DNA of 64,000 nt, taken from assembly GCA_042408595.1 (NCBI GenBank), contig JBHOQX010000044.1, positions 7,287-71,286 on the forward strand, read 5' to 3'. The position numbers and the translations under genes were made by a program. The notes under the pieces were generated by a model. That model saw only the letters and a list, made by a program, of their open reading frames with translations, had not been told where the DNA came from and searched no databases. Shown one piece after another: positions 16,973 to 25,099 of the stretch; within the stretch, counting starts at the first letter, position 1, and the number at the start of each line of letters is the position of its first letter. The stretch comes from JBHOQX01 sp042408595 (lineage in GTDB: Bacteria > Chloroflexota > Chloroflexia > Chloroflexales > Roseiflexaceae).

Positions 16973-17902
16973 ATGCAGCAGGCAGAGAAGATTGTGAGAA
17001 CAAAGCCTCGCGTGCATGGCGAGCGGCGCTATCGCCTGTGGAGCTTCGATCGGCCCTGGCCCTGGCTGGCGCCTACGATCGTGCTGTTGCTGCTGTATAG
17101 TGTGTTCCCCTTGGTGTTTAATGTCTATCGGAGCTTCTTTGAATTCGATCCGATCAGCAAAGCCTTCAAACCGGTCGGCTGGCAGAATTGGATAACTTTG
17201 TCCACCGACGATCGGGTGTTCAACGCGCTGGGTGTCACGCTAACGCTGGTGGTGTTGGCGCTCGTGATTGAGTTTGCACTTGGGCTCCTGATCGCGCTGC
17301 TGTTCGACCGTGAGCCATGGGGTGTTGGGGTATTGCAAACACTGTTTATCTTGCCGATGGTGGTGCCGCCGGCAATTGCCGCGATGATCTTTCGTCTGCT
17401 TGAACATTCCGATTTTGGGGTGATCTCTTGGCTTTTGTACAGTGTAGGCATTATCACGCCGGCCGAGCCGCTGCTCGGCGGTACGGGCCGGCACGCGCTG
17501 GCCGGGGTGCTGTTAGTAGATATCTGGCAATGGACGCCCTTTTTCGCGCTGATTCTCCTGGCCGGCCTGAAAGGGTTGCCCCATGAGCCGCTGGAGGCTG
17601 CCCAAGTGGATGGTGCGACCGCTCTCCAGCGGTTTTGGTATATCAAGCTGCCTTTGTTGGCTGGGGTGATCGCTGTTGCCGTGCTGTTTCGCCTGATCGA
17701 TTTGTACAAAATGTTTGACTATGTTTTTATCCTCACATCGGGTGGACCAGGAAATCGCACAGAGACCCTGAGCTATTACGCTTACCTGCAGTCGTTTAGC
17801 TTCATTAAATGGGGCTATGGCGCGACATTAGGTGTTTTCATTACGATACTCGTTTGGGTGAGCGCATTCGCCTATACTCGTATCTTCAAAGTGAGGTGGT
17901 AG
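16973..17902 (+). CDS. ABC sugar/polyol importer permease, MalF type
   Basis: This 309-residue CUT1-type permease has six membrane helices and the cytoplasmic EAA loop EPLEAAQVDGATALQRFWYIKLPLL, which docks the ATPase. It starts with a basic cytosolic stretch before the first helix (PTIVLLLLYSVFPLVF). LSYYAYLQSF near the end is typical of polyol and maltose-type permeases. It is separated from the second permease by one base after the stop codon, so the pair is co-translated. No ATP-binding subunit is encoded nearby. Confidence 0.92.
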   Translation: MQQAEKIVRTKPRVHGERRYRLWSFDRPWPWLAPTIVLLLLYSVFPLVFNVYRSFFEFDPISKAFKPVGWQNWITLSTDDRVFNALGVTLTLVVLALVIEFALGLLIALLFDREPWGVGVLQTLFILPMVVPPAIAAMIFRLLEHSDFGVISWLLYSVGIITPAEPLLGGTGRHALAGVLLVDIWQWTPFFALILLAGLKGLPHEPLEAAQVDGATALQRFWYIKLPLLAGVIAVAVLFRLIDLYKMFDYVFILTSGGPGNRTETLSYYAYLQSFSFIKWGYGATLGVFITILVWVSAFAYTRIFKVRW

Positions 17903-17903
17903 C

Positions 17904-18848
17904 ATGGCGGTTGTGAGCGTTCCGCAGTCGGGGCTTCAACGTGCACGACGCCTGCGGCGACGCGCGCGTATCGGTAAGCTCGTAACGACACTGGCAGCGT
18001 TTATAGTGATCGGCATCTTTGGCTTTCCGATACTATTCTGGTTTCTGGCTTCGTTCAAGCCATTTACGCTGATCTTCAAACTGCCACCAGTCTTTTTCTT
18101 CCAGCCGACACTGGCCTGGTATCGTGTGGTGCTTGGTGGTGAGGAATATACGGCTATCGAGCTTGAACAGACCGGCGCTATCACCGGAACCGGTGGTGGC
18201 TCCTACTACTCGGTGCCGTTTATCATCGATAGCGCGCTTATTGCAATCGCCAGCACCAGTGTGGTGATTATCTTAGGCACTCTGACCGCTTATGCCCTGT
18301 CTCGCTTTACCATGCGGCGCAAGCAGGACCTTGTCTTCTGGATCCTCTCAACCCGCATGATGCCGGCGGTTGTCGCAGCGCTGCCGTTCTTTCTCCTCTA
18401 CCGCTCATTGAACCTGATCGACACGTTTCTTGGCATCACGTTGGTGCATGTGGTGATGAATCTGCCGCTTGCAACGCTCTTGATCAAGAGCTTTTTCGAC
18501 GATGTGCCAACCGATTTGGACGAGGCAGCAATGGTGGATGGTGCAACCCGTTTCGAGGCGTTCTACAAGGTAGTATTGCACTATGTGTTGCCAGGTGTGG
18601 CGGCAGCGGCAATCCTCTGCTTTATCTTCTCGTGGAATGAGTTTCTGTTGACACTGACCCTGACAAGAACCCAGATCCGGACTATGCCGGTGGCCGCTTC
18701 GACGTTCGACTCATCATCTGGCGGAACCGAATGGGGCTTTCTGGCGGCGCTCGGCACATCGGCCATGGTGCCGGTCTTTCTCTTCGTGCTGTTTGTGCAA
18801 AAGCATCTTGTGCGAGGTCTGACGTTGGGCGCACTCCACGGAAAATAG
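17904..18848 (+). CDS. ABC sugar/polyol importer permease, MalG type
   Basis: The partner permease of 314 residues has a basic N-terminus, six helices and the EAA loop DLDEAAMVDGATRFEAFYKVVL. An extra periplasmic loop of about 35 residues with a GTGGGS stretch lies between helices 1 and 2. The ending LVRGLTLGALHGK is typical of CUT1 MalG proteins. It forms the membrane channel with the upstream permease and receives substrate from the lipoprotein encoded 640 bp downstream. Confidence 0.92.
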   Translation: MAVVSVPQSGLQRARRLRRRARIGKLVTTLAAFIVIGIFGFPILFWFLASFKPFTLIFKLPPVFFFQPTLAWYRVVLGGEEYTAIELEQTGAITGTGGGSYYSVPFIIDSALIAIASTSVVIILGTLTAYALSRFTMRRKQDLVFWILSTRMMPAVVAALPFFLLYRSLNLIDTFLGITLVHVVMNLPLATLLIKSFFDDVPTDLDEAAMVDGATRFEAFYKVVLHYVLPGVAAAAILCFIFSWNEFLLTLTLTRTQIRTMPVAASTFDSSSGGTEWGFLAALGTSAMVPVFLFVLFVQKHLVRGLTLGALHGK

Positions 18849-18958
18849 ATGACAGCGGCGGTGTTATATGGTCCGCGGAATCGAGGCGTGGCCTCTCCCC
18901 GGCTATCGTATCGATCCGTGTCGCGGCACCTCCCGCTAGTCCTGTGTGCGGTAGCGAC

Positions 18959-19294
18959 ATGCACTCCAATACCACTGGCGCAAACAGACGGGCGGACGTG
19001 GCGTTGATGTGGATTTTGTTGACGACGACGCAGCAACTTGCCGCAGACCCGGTGCGGCTTGGCGAGCAGGCGGTGCTGGTGAGCATTCCGGATCACGACT
19101 CGTTCCTGTTGCGTGCGAGCGTCGTGTGCTCCATGGGAGTGACCATTACCCATGGGTATGGCTACAGCGCAGCCCATGTCTACGGTCGGGCGATCGCGCT
19201 GGTCAGGCGTAGCTGCACCGAGCTGCCACTGCTTTTGACACGCTGTCTGCCGCCGGGTGACGCCGCCCGGATGTTGTGTGGAACACTCCCGTGA
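18959..19294 (+). CDS. Uncertain 111-residue ORF between permease and binding-protein genes
   Basis: An open frame begins at ATG 18959 and contains a moderately hydrophobic stretch (VALMWILLTTTQQLAADP) and IPDHDSFLLRASVV, but no domain I recognise and no clear ribosome site. It sits in a 638-bp interval inside an otherwise compact transporter operon. It could be a gene remnant or chance coding. The remainder of the interval shows nothing else. Confidence 0.25.
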   Translation: MHSNTTGANRRADVALMWILLTTTQQLAADPVRLGEQAVLVSIPDHDSFLLRASVVCSMGVTITHGYGYSAAHVYGRAIALVRRSCTELPLLLTRCLPPGDAARMLCGTLP

Positions 19295-19486
19295 CGGCAT
19301 GTGGCTTTTTGCGGGAGATAGTGCTGCATGAGGCCCCATACCTGTGATATGCCCTACGTGGTTCCGGTTCGCGATCCACGATAGCTACGCGCCGCTTGAG
19401 CAGGGCCCGGCTCGGGCGCGCGGCGCTATAGATAGCGACATAGTTTGTCGCGCGATCGAACACGATGTCTAGGCAGGAGGACACCG

Positions 19487-21061
19487 ATGACCTCGCACCG
19501 GGATCAGCAGGAGAAGCTGGCAATCGCCAAGGCATGCGCCGACCTGCGGCAGGGACGAATCAGCCGCCGCGAGTTCTTCCGGATCTGTGCCATGGCCGGC
19601 CTCAGCTTCAGCACCGTGGGCCTGATGGCCGCCTGTGGGCAGGCGCCGCGCAGCACCGCCCAACCCACCGCAGCGCCGACCGCTGCCCAAATTGCGGCGA
19701 CGGCGGGACCCGCATCGGCCAGTGAGGCCAGCAGTGACGCGGCCAAGTTCCTTAAGGACGTTGGCAGTAAGTTCAAAGGCACCACCATCCGCGTCGTTTC
19801 CGAGTCAACCCCGCCAAGCCGCGCGATCAGCGAGATCATGAAGCAGGAATTCATCCCGCTCACCGGGATCAATGTAGAATGGGAGCAGTTGCCGCTCGAC
19901 CAAGTGCTCGCCAAGGTGAGTCAGGATACCGCCGGTGGTCTTGGCTCAAACGATCTCTACTACTGGGATCAGGCGTGGGTCGGCCGCTTTGTCAACGATG
20001 CGGTCAACCCGAAAGAGCTGATCGAGACCAAAAAGGATCTAGCTTACCCAAACTACAACTTCGACGACTTCCTGCCGCCGCTGGTCGACCATATCGCATC
20101 CTACAAGGGCCAGTTGGTTGGTTTGCCCTATGATGTGCCGATCTTCATCATGATGTACCGTAAGGACATTTTTGATGAACTGAAGCTACAAGTCCCCAAA
20201 ACAATGACCGAGTATCTGAATGTCGTCAAGGCAATTGACGAGGCCAAGCGCGGTGCTGGCGTCTACGGTACGGTCGGTCAGTGGAAATCGGGCCACTATG
20301 CGCTGCAGTGCGACATGACTGCCTGGCTATGGAGCCACGGTGGCGCGCACTATGACAACACAGGTAGAGCAATTATCAACAACGAGCAGGGGATCGCCGG
20401 TCTGACCTATATGATGGAGCTTGGCAAGCACATGCCTCCCGGCGCGACCACCTGGGATTGGTCGGGCCAGGGCGATGCCTTCACCCAAGGGCTGGCTGGC
20501 ATCATGATCTCGTGGGGTGAGTTCTTCCCGGGCTTCGATGTTCCGGATAAGTCCAAAGTCGTTGGACTCGTCGAGCCGGCCCCGTGCCCGAAAGAGGATC
20601 AGCTGCGGTCGAAAGATCAATGCGGCTTTGATGAGACGCCCGGCATCAGCCACCAAGGTGGCAGCTGCATGGCGCTCTCCAAGTATTCCAAGAACCAAGA
20701 CGCAGCTTGGATCTTCCTGCAGTGGGCGACCTCATCCGATATCCAGACACGCGCCTCGCTGCTCGGCGGCGGCTCCTCGCCGATGCGCAAGTCGACATTC
20801 GAGGATCCGCGCGTGAAAGAAAAGGCGACGGTCACCGCGGGAACCACACGGCATTTCGGGGTGACCCTCGATGCCATCTTGAATCGCATGGGGACCGAGC
20901 CGCATTTGCCACAGTGGGCCGCGCTCTCGGTCGACGTGACAGCGACCGAGCTTGGGAAAATGGTCACCGGTGCACAGGACGTCAAGGCTACCGCCGATGC
21001 CATGGCGAAGGGCCTCGATGCCGGTGCCCAAGAATACCTGAAATCCGGTGGCAAAGCCTAG
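19487..21061 (+). CDS. ABC importer substrate-binding lipoprotein (CUT1 family)
   Basis: A 524-residue extracytoplasmic solute-binding protein. The N-terminus has a twin-arginine-like SRREFFRIC followed by a hydrophobic core and a lipobox (LMAAC), so it may be exported folded and then lipidated. An Ala/Thr/Pro linker leads into the binding domain (TTIRVVSESTPPSRAI...EFIPLTGINVEWE). The C-terminal half has WSHGG, GIAGLTYMMELGK and GISHQGGSCMALSKYSKN, a pattern seen in polyol-binding proteins. AGGAGG precedes ATG 19487 at good spacing. A 14-bp-stem hairpin follows the gene. The bound sugar or polyol is unknown. Confidence 0.88.
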   Translation: MTSHRDQQEKLAIAKACADLRQGRISRREFFRICAMAGLSFSTVGLMAACGQAPRSTAQPTAAPTAAQIAATAGPASASEASSDAAKFLKDVGSKFKGTTIRVVSESTPPSRAISEIMKQEFIPLTGINVEWEQLPLDQVLAKVSQDTAGGLGSNDLYYWDQAWVGRFVNDAVNPKELIETKKDLAYPNYNFDDFLPPLVDHIASYKGQLVGLPYDVPIFIMMYRKDIFDELKLQVPKTMTEYLNVVKAIDEAKRGAGVYGTVGQWKSGHYALQCDMTAWLWSHGGAHYDNTGRAIINNEQGIAGLTYMMELGKHMPPGATTWDWSGQGDAFTQGLAGIMISWGEFFPGFDVPDKSKVVGLVEPAPCPKEDQLRSKDQCGFDETPGISHQGGSCMALSKYSKNQDAAWIFLQWATSSDIQTRASLLGGGSSPMRKSTFEDPRVKEKATVTAGTTRHFGVTLDAILNRMGTEPHLPQWAALSVDVTATELGKMVTGAQDVKATADAMAKGLDAGAQEYLKSGGKA

Positions 21062-21119
21062 CGCACGCTACCGGCTGCACTGGCACGCGCTCACCAGCGC
21101 ACTTTCCTGACACCGCTTC

Positions 21120-21161
21120 GTTGCGCTCTCGCGTTGTGGCTGGCCAGCGCGAGAGCGCAAC
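21120..21161 (+). other. Large intercistronic hairpin between binding-protein and kinase genes
   Basis: GTTGCGCTCTCGCG (21120-21133) and CGCGAGAGCGCAAC (21148-21161) form a perfect 14-bp stem with a 14-nt loop, 13 nt before the kinase ATG. Such hairpins often stabilise the 3' end of binding-protein mRNA and lower expression downstream. Confidence 0.6.
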
Positions 21162-21174
21162 AGGAAGATGAGCT

Positions 21175-22707
21175 ATGACAGCTGATCTAGTCTTGGCGGT
21201 CGATAGCAGCACGACCGCAACCAAAGCGATCGTCTGGGATCCACAAGGGCGCGTGGTGGCCGAGGGGCGCGGTACCTACCCCCTGCTTCACCCTGCCCCT
21301 GGCTTTTATGAGCAACAGGCCGATGCTTGGTGGACGGCGGCAACGGCGGCGCTGCGCGACGCAACCGCCCAAATCGATCCACGCCATCTAGCCGCCCTGT
21401 GCATCACGCATCAGCGCGAAACATTCGTGCTGGTGGACGCACAATGCCGCCCGGTTCGTAATGCCATTCTATGGCTCGACGAACGCGCGCGGGCGCAGGT
21501 CGCAGCCATGGATTCGCGCTTCGGCAATGCGCGTCTGCACCAGATTACCGGCAAGCCTGTGGCGATGACCCCATCGCTGTATAAACTCCTTTGGCTGCAG
21601 GAGCACGAGCCGCAATCGCTCCGTCACGCCCACAAAATTCTCGATGTCCACGCCTTCCTGGTCTGGCATCTGACCGGCCAGTGGAAGACCAGCTGGGCAT
21701 GCGCCGATCCGATGGGTCTAGTCGACATACGCACGTGGACCTGGTCGAGCGAGATAATGACAGCACTGGGGCTAGACCCAGCCCAGTATGTCGAACTGGT
21801 GCCGCCAGGAGCAATTATCGGCGAGGTAACCGACCTGGCCGCCCGTACCACCGGATTGCCCGCCGGCCTGCCGGTGATAGCCGGGGCTGGCGATGGGCAG
21901 AGCGCCGGCTTGGGCACAAATATTACCCGGAGCGGCATGGCGTATCTCAACCTCGGCACGGCGGTTGTATCGGGCGCACACTCTGAAAGCTACGTTGCCA
22001 ATCTGTCATTCCGCACGCTCGGCTCGCCCATCGCCGGCGCTTATACCCTGGAAACGTTGATTCGTGGCGGTACGTTCACTGTCAGCTGGTTTGTCGAGCG
22101 GTTCGCCCAAGATCTAAAGCACGTAGCGCTATCACTGACCCCCGAGGAATTGCTCGAGGCGGGGGCGCGCAAAGTGCCACCGGGTGCACTTGGGCTGATA
22201 CTCGTACCCTACTGGAATGGGGTGACCAACCCGTACTGGGATAACAGTGCGACCGGCATTACAGTTGGCTGGACCGGCTCGCACCGTCGCGAGCACTTCT
22301 ACCGTGCGGTGCTAGAAGGGATCGCGTTTGAGCAGCGGTTGGGAACCGAGGGGGTCGAGCAAGCGCTTGGCCATCCGATTGAAGAGTATATCGTGCTCGG
22401 TGGCGGCTCCAAGAGTTTGCTGTGGCAGCAAATTCTGGCCGATGTCACCGGCAAACGGGTTACCCAGGCTGGAACAGCGGAGGCGACATGCCTGGGCGCA
22501 GCGATTCTGGCGGCCGCAGCAGTGGGGTGGTATCATGATGTGCGCGAGGCAGCATCAGCCATGACGCACACCGGGATGACCCACGAGCCTCATTCGGAGA
22601 CTCAGGCCATCTATGACCAACTGTACCGCGAGGTATATCTTGATTTGTATCCGGCGTTGCGTCGTGCGACCGCGCGGCTGACTGCGTTGACGCATGGGCC
22701 GGCCTGA
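21175..22707 (+). CDS. FGGY carbohydrate kinase, xylulokinase-like
   Basis: The 510-residue kinase starts LAVDSSTTATKAIVWD, which replaces the usual DxGTxxxK with DSSTTATK. PGFYEQQADAWW, CITHQRETFVLVD, NAILWLDERA, AGAGDGQSAGLG, YLNLGTAVVSG and EYIVLGGGSKSLLWQQILADVTGK follow. This order is that of the xylulokinase/glycerol kinase group. It probably phosphorylates the ketose or polyol brought in by the adjacent importer. The hairpin before it may tune its expression relative to the binding protein. The exact substrate is not assignable from these motifs. Confidence 0.85.
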   Translation: MTADLVLAVDSSTTATKAIVWDPQGRVVAEGRGTYPLLHPAPGFYEQQADAWWTAATAALRDATAQIDPRHLAALCITHQRETFVLVDAQCRPVRNAILWLDERARAQVAAMDSRFGNARLHQITGKPVAMTPSLYKLLWLQEHEPQSLRHAHKILDVHAFLVWHLTGQWKTSWACADPMGLVDIRTWTWSSEIMTALGLDPAQYVELVPPGAIIGEVTDLAARTTGLPAGLPVIAGAGDGQSAGLGTNITRSGMAYLNLGTAVVSGAHSESYVANLSFRTLGSPIAGAYTLETLIRGGTFTVSWFVERFAQDLKHVALSLTPEELLEAGARKVPPGALGLILVPYWNGVTNPYWDNSATGITVGWTGSHRREHFYRAVLEGIAFEQRLGTEGVEQALGHPIEEYIVLGGGSKSLLWQQILADVTGKRVTQAGTAEATCLGAAILAAAAVGWYHDVREAASAMTHTGMTHEPHSETQAIYDQLYREVYLDLYPALRRATARLTALTHGPA

Positions 22708-22774
22708 GCAGCCGCCCGGGAGGTTTCCGGCAACACAAGGGCTACCCTCTGCGGCAGCAGAGGACGCTACGGCG

Positions 22775-22800
22775 GGTCAGCGGTGCGGCCGCCGCTGACC
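22775..22800 (+). terminator. Hairpin after the xylulokinase-like gene
   Basis: GGTCAGCGG (22775-22783), 8-nt loop, CCGCTGACC (22792-22800): a 9-bp stem about 70 bp past the stop. It lacks a T run, so partial termination or processing is inferred. Confidence 0.4.
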
Positions 22801-22909
22801 TGCTCCAAACCAACGTCTTGGAAGATAGCACGCTTGGAAAGCGCGCACCGCATGACAATCACGCGGGGTCCACCGTGTACCCGTTGTGGTGGCTGTATCT
22901 GGAGGGTGT

Positions 22910-23929
22910 GTGCGAACCGCTGTGTGTGAGGAAACGGGCAAGATCACGATTGTTGAGGCATCACGCCCAGAACCCGGTCCGGGCGAATTGCTGGTACGAG
23001 TACAGGCGTGCGGGGTGTGTGGAACGGACCTGCTCAAGCTGTACACTCCAACGATTACCAAGCCGGTGCAACTCGGGCATGAGGTCGTTGGTACCGTAGC
23101 GGCGATCGGATCCGGCGTGCACGGCTGGAGTATCGGGCAACGGCTGGCGTTGGCACATCATGCGCCGTGTTATGCCTGCCACTTCTGCCGGCATGGTGCC
23201 TATTCGATGTGCCCGACGTTTAAGAACAGTAACATCCAGCCAGGTGGCTTTTCAGAGTATGTGCTGCTCCCGGCACCGCTTGTCGGGCAGACCGCGCTCG
23301 CTATACCTGACTCTATTCCGGACGAACGGGCGGTCTTTGTCGAGCCGCTGGCTTGTTGCATCCGGGCACTTAAACGTGTACCTGCGCTGCTGGCCGGCGA
23401 TACGGTGGTGGTTGTGGGTGCTGGCGCTATTGGAGTGCTGTTCGTCGCGCTGCTTCAGCATCGCGCGGTTCAGACCTTCGCACTGGAGCTGCGCGCCGAT
23501 CGACGAGCCTGGGTGCACACCTGGGGCGCCCGTGGGCTCGATCCGACACAATCCGATCCGCATGCTATTGTCCAAGCAGCGACCCACGGGCGTGGCGCCG
23601 ATCTGGTGGTCCTAACCGTGGCGAATGCAACAACAGTTGCACAGGCGTTTGCGCTGGTGCGTGACGGTGGGACACTCCTGGTATTCGGGGCACAACCAAC
23701 TGACTCGCTGGCGACGATTGACCTCTGGGATGTGTACCGACGTGAAGTGGTTGTGCTGAGCAGCTATTCGCCTTCCCCGGCGGATCTGCACGAAGCGCTA
23801 CACCTGCTCTGCCAGCCCGGGTTTGCCTTTGAGCGCCTGGTCACCCTGCAACTCCCCCTCGAACGAATTGCCGAAGGAATGGCGCGGGGTATGCGCCAGG
23901 AAGTCCTCAAAGTCGTTATTCGACCTTGA
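22910..23929 (+). CDS. Second zinc-dependent medium-chain dehydrogenase
   Basis: This MDR has QACGVCGTD, GHEVVGTVAAIG, the structural zinc cysteines in CYACHFCRHGAYSMC, EPLACCIRAL and the NAD motif VVVVGAGAIGVLF. It shares the FKxxxxxPxGxxEYV stretch with the dehydrogenase at 15571-16596, so the two are probably paralogues that oxidise different positions or substrates. GTG 22910 is chosen because it follows GGAGGG and gives the usual N-terminus (RTAVCEETGKITIVE...PGPGELLVRV). It lies 13 bp before the SorC gene and is probably co-transcribed with it. Confidence 0.85.
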   Translation: MRTAVCEETGKITIVEASRPEPGPGELLVRVQACGVCGTDLLKLYTPTITKPVQLGHEVVGTVAAIGSGVHGWSIGQRLALAHHAPCYACHFCRHGAYSMCPTFKNSNIQPGGFSEYVLLPAPLVGQTALAIPDSIPDERAVFVEPLACCIRALKRVPALLAGDTVVVVGAGAIGVLFVALLQHRAVQTFALELRADRRAWVHTWGARGLDPTQSDPHAIVQAATHGRGADLVVLTVANATTVAQAFALVRDGGTLLVFGAQPTDSLATIDLWDVYRREVVVLSSYSPSPADLHEALHLLCQPGFAFERLVTLQLPLERIAEGMARGMRQEVLKVVIRP

Positions 23930-23942
23930 ACGTGGGAGAGCG

Positions 23943-24953
23943 ATGGTGCGACAGCAAAGTCGGGATGATTTGCTTGCGCTGGTTGCCAGCCTATATTATG
24001 AGCAAGATTGTAACCAGCAGGAGATCGCTGAGCGCTTACACCTATCGCGCTCGAACATCTCTCGTATGATCCAAGAGGCAAAGGCGAAAGGGATCGTTGA
24101 GGTACGCGTCCGTAAGCCGATCTATCGGGCTGAACCGTTAGAGCACGCACTGAAAGAGCGCTTTGGTCTAGTAGAGGCGTTGGTGCTCGACAGTATGGGG
24201 CGCGACTCGGTGGACAACCTGCCAGGCGTCGGACGGTTGGCAGCACGCTATCTAGAACACATCCTCAAACCCCACACGAGCCTCGCGATCTCGTGGGGCA
24301 CCGGTGTCCATGCCGCTGTTCATGCGCTGACACCCATGCCGGAACTCCAGGTAGACGTCGTACAGATGCTTGGGAGCGTTGGTTCGTCCAATCAAGCGAT
24401 TGATGGCACCGAACTGGCGCGGCGGCTGGCTGAGCTGCTCGGTGGGCGCTATTACTATCTGCACGCCCCGGTTTTGGTCGAGAATCCGACCGTGCGCGAC
24501 ATGCTGATCGCTGAGGCAACCATCCAGGAGACGTTGGACCGGGCGCGCAAAGCCGCGATCGCCCTGGTCGGCGTTGGGACGACCGAAGCGGGCGCGAATA
24601 GCTTTGTGCGTGCCGGTCACCTGACAGAGTTACAACTGAGCGCGTTGCGCGCGCAGGGCGCGGTTGGCGAGATCAGCGGCCAGCACTTTGATATTGACGG
24701 GAACCCGGCCAATTTGTCGATCAACCGCCGGGTGATCGGGATCGACCTGGAGGCAGTGACACACATTCCGATAGTGATCGGTGTCGCACGGGGGCTGCCG
24801 AAGGCGAAAGCCATTCTTGCGGCGCTTCGGGGCCGCTTCATCCGCGTCCTCGCGACAGATGATGTAACGGCAGCAGCCATCCTCGAACATGATGCGCTGA
24901 CTCATCATAGTGGACAAGCCATGCGCGCCGGACAGCGACAGGACGGAGCCTAG
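23943..24953 (+). CDS. SorC/DeoR-type sugar-binding transcriptional regulator
   Basis: The N-terminal helix-turn-helix (about residues 8-50: LVASLYYEQDCNQQEIAERL, then LSRSNISRMIQEAKAKGIVEV) is typical of the SorC family. The rest is a sugar-phosphate binding domain with SISWGTG-like AISWGTGVHAAV, VVQMLGSVGS and GVGTTEAGANSF. Proteins of this type repress polyol operons and release DNA when they bind a phosphorylated intermediate (EryD and SorC are examples). It ends the dehydrogenase transcript and is the obvious regulator for the TTGCA-type palindromes upstream. ATG 23943 is preceded by GTGGGAGAG. Length 336 is normal. Confidence 0.88.
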   Translation: MVRQQSRDDLLALVASLYYEQDCNQQEIAERLHLSRSNISRMIQEAKAKGIVEVRVRKPIYRAEPLEHALKERFGLVEALVLDSMGRDSVDNLPGVGRLAARYLEHILKPHTSLAISWGTGVHAAVHALTPMPELQVDVVQMLGSVGSSNQAIDGTELARRLAELLGGRYYYLHAPVLVENPTVRDMLIAEATIQETLDRARKAAIALVGVGTTEAGANSFVRAGHLTELQLSALRAQGAVGEISGQHFDIDGNPANLSINRRVIGIDLEAVTHIPIVIGVARGLPKAKAILAALRGRFIRVLATDDVTAAAILEHDALTHHSGQAMRAGQRQDGA

Positions 24954-24987
24954 CAACCGGTATCCGACCAGAGCACTCTACGGCAAG

Positions 24988-25003
24988 GTCGCCTGTGGGC
25001 GAC
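24988..25003. terminator. Hairpin between convergent SorC and sensor genes
   Basis: GTCGCC-TGTG-GGCGAC, a 6-bp stem 35 bp after the SorC stop. No T tract is present, so the assignment is tentative. Confidence 0.3.
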
Positions 25004-25099
25004 ACGCCATGTGGTGAGTCTGTTTTCCCCCTTCGGAACCTATGCGCGCAGACTCAGCCCGATCGAATGATACGGCGGAAGAAAAGAATACGCACACCA

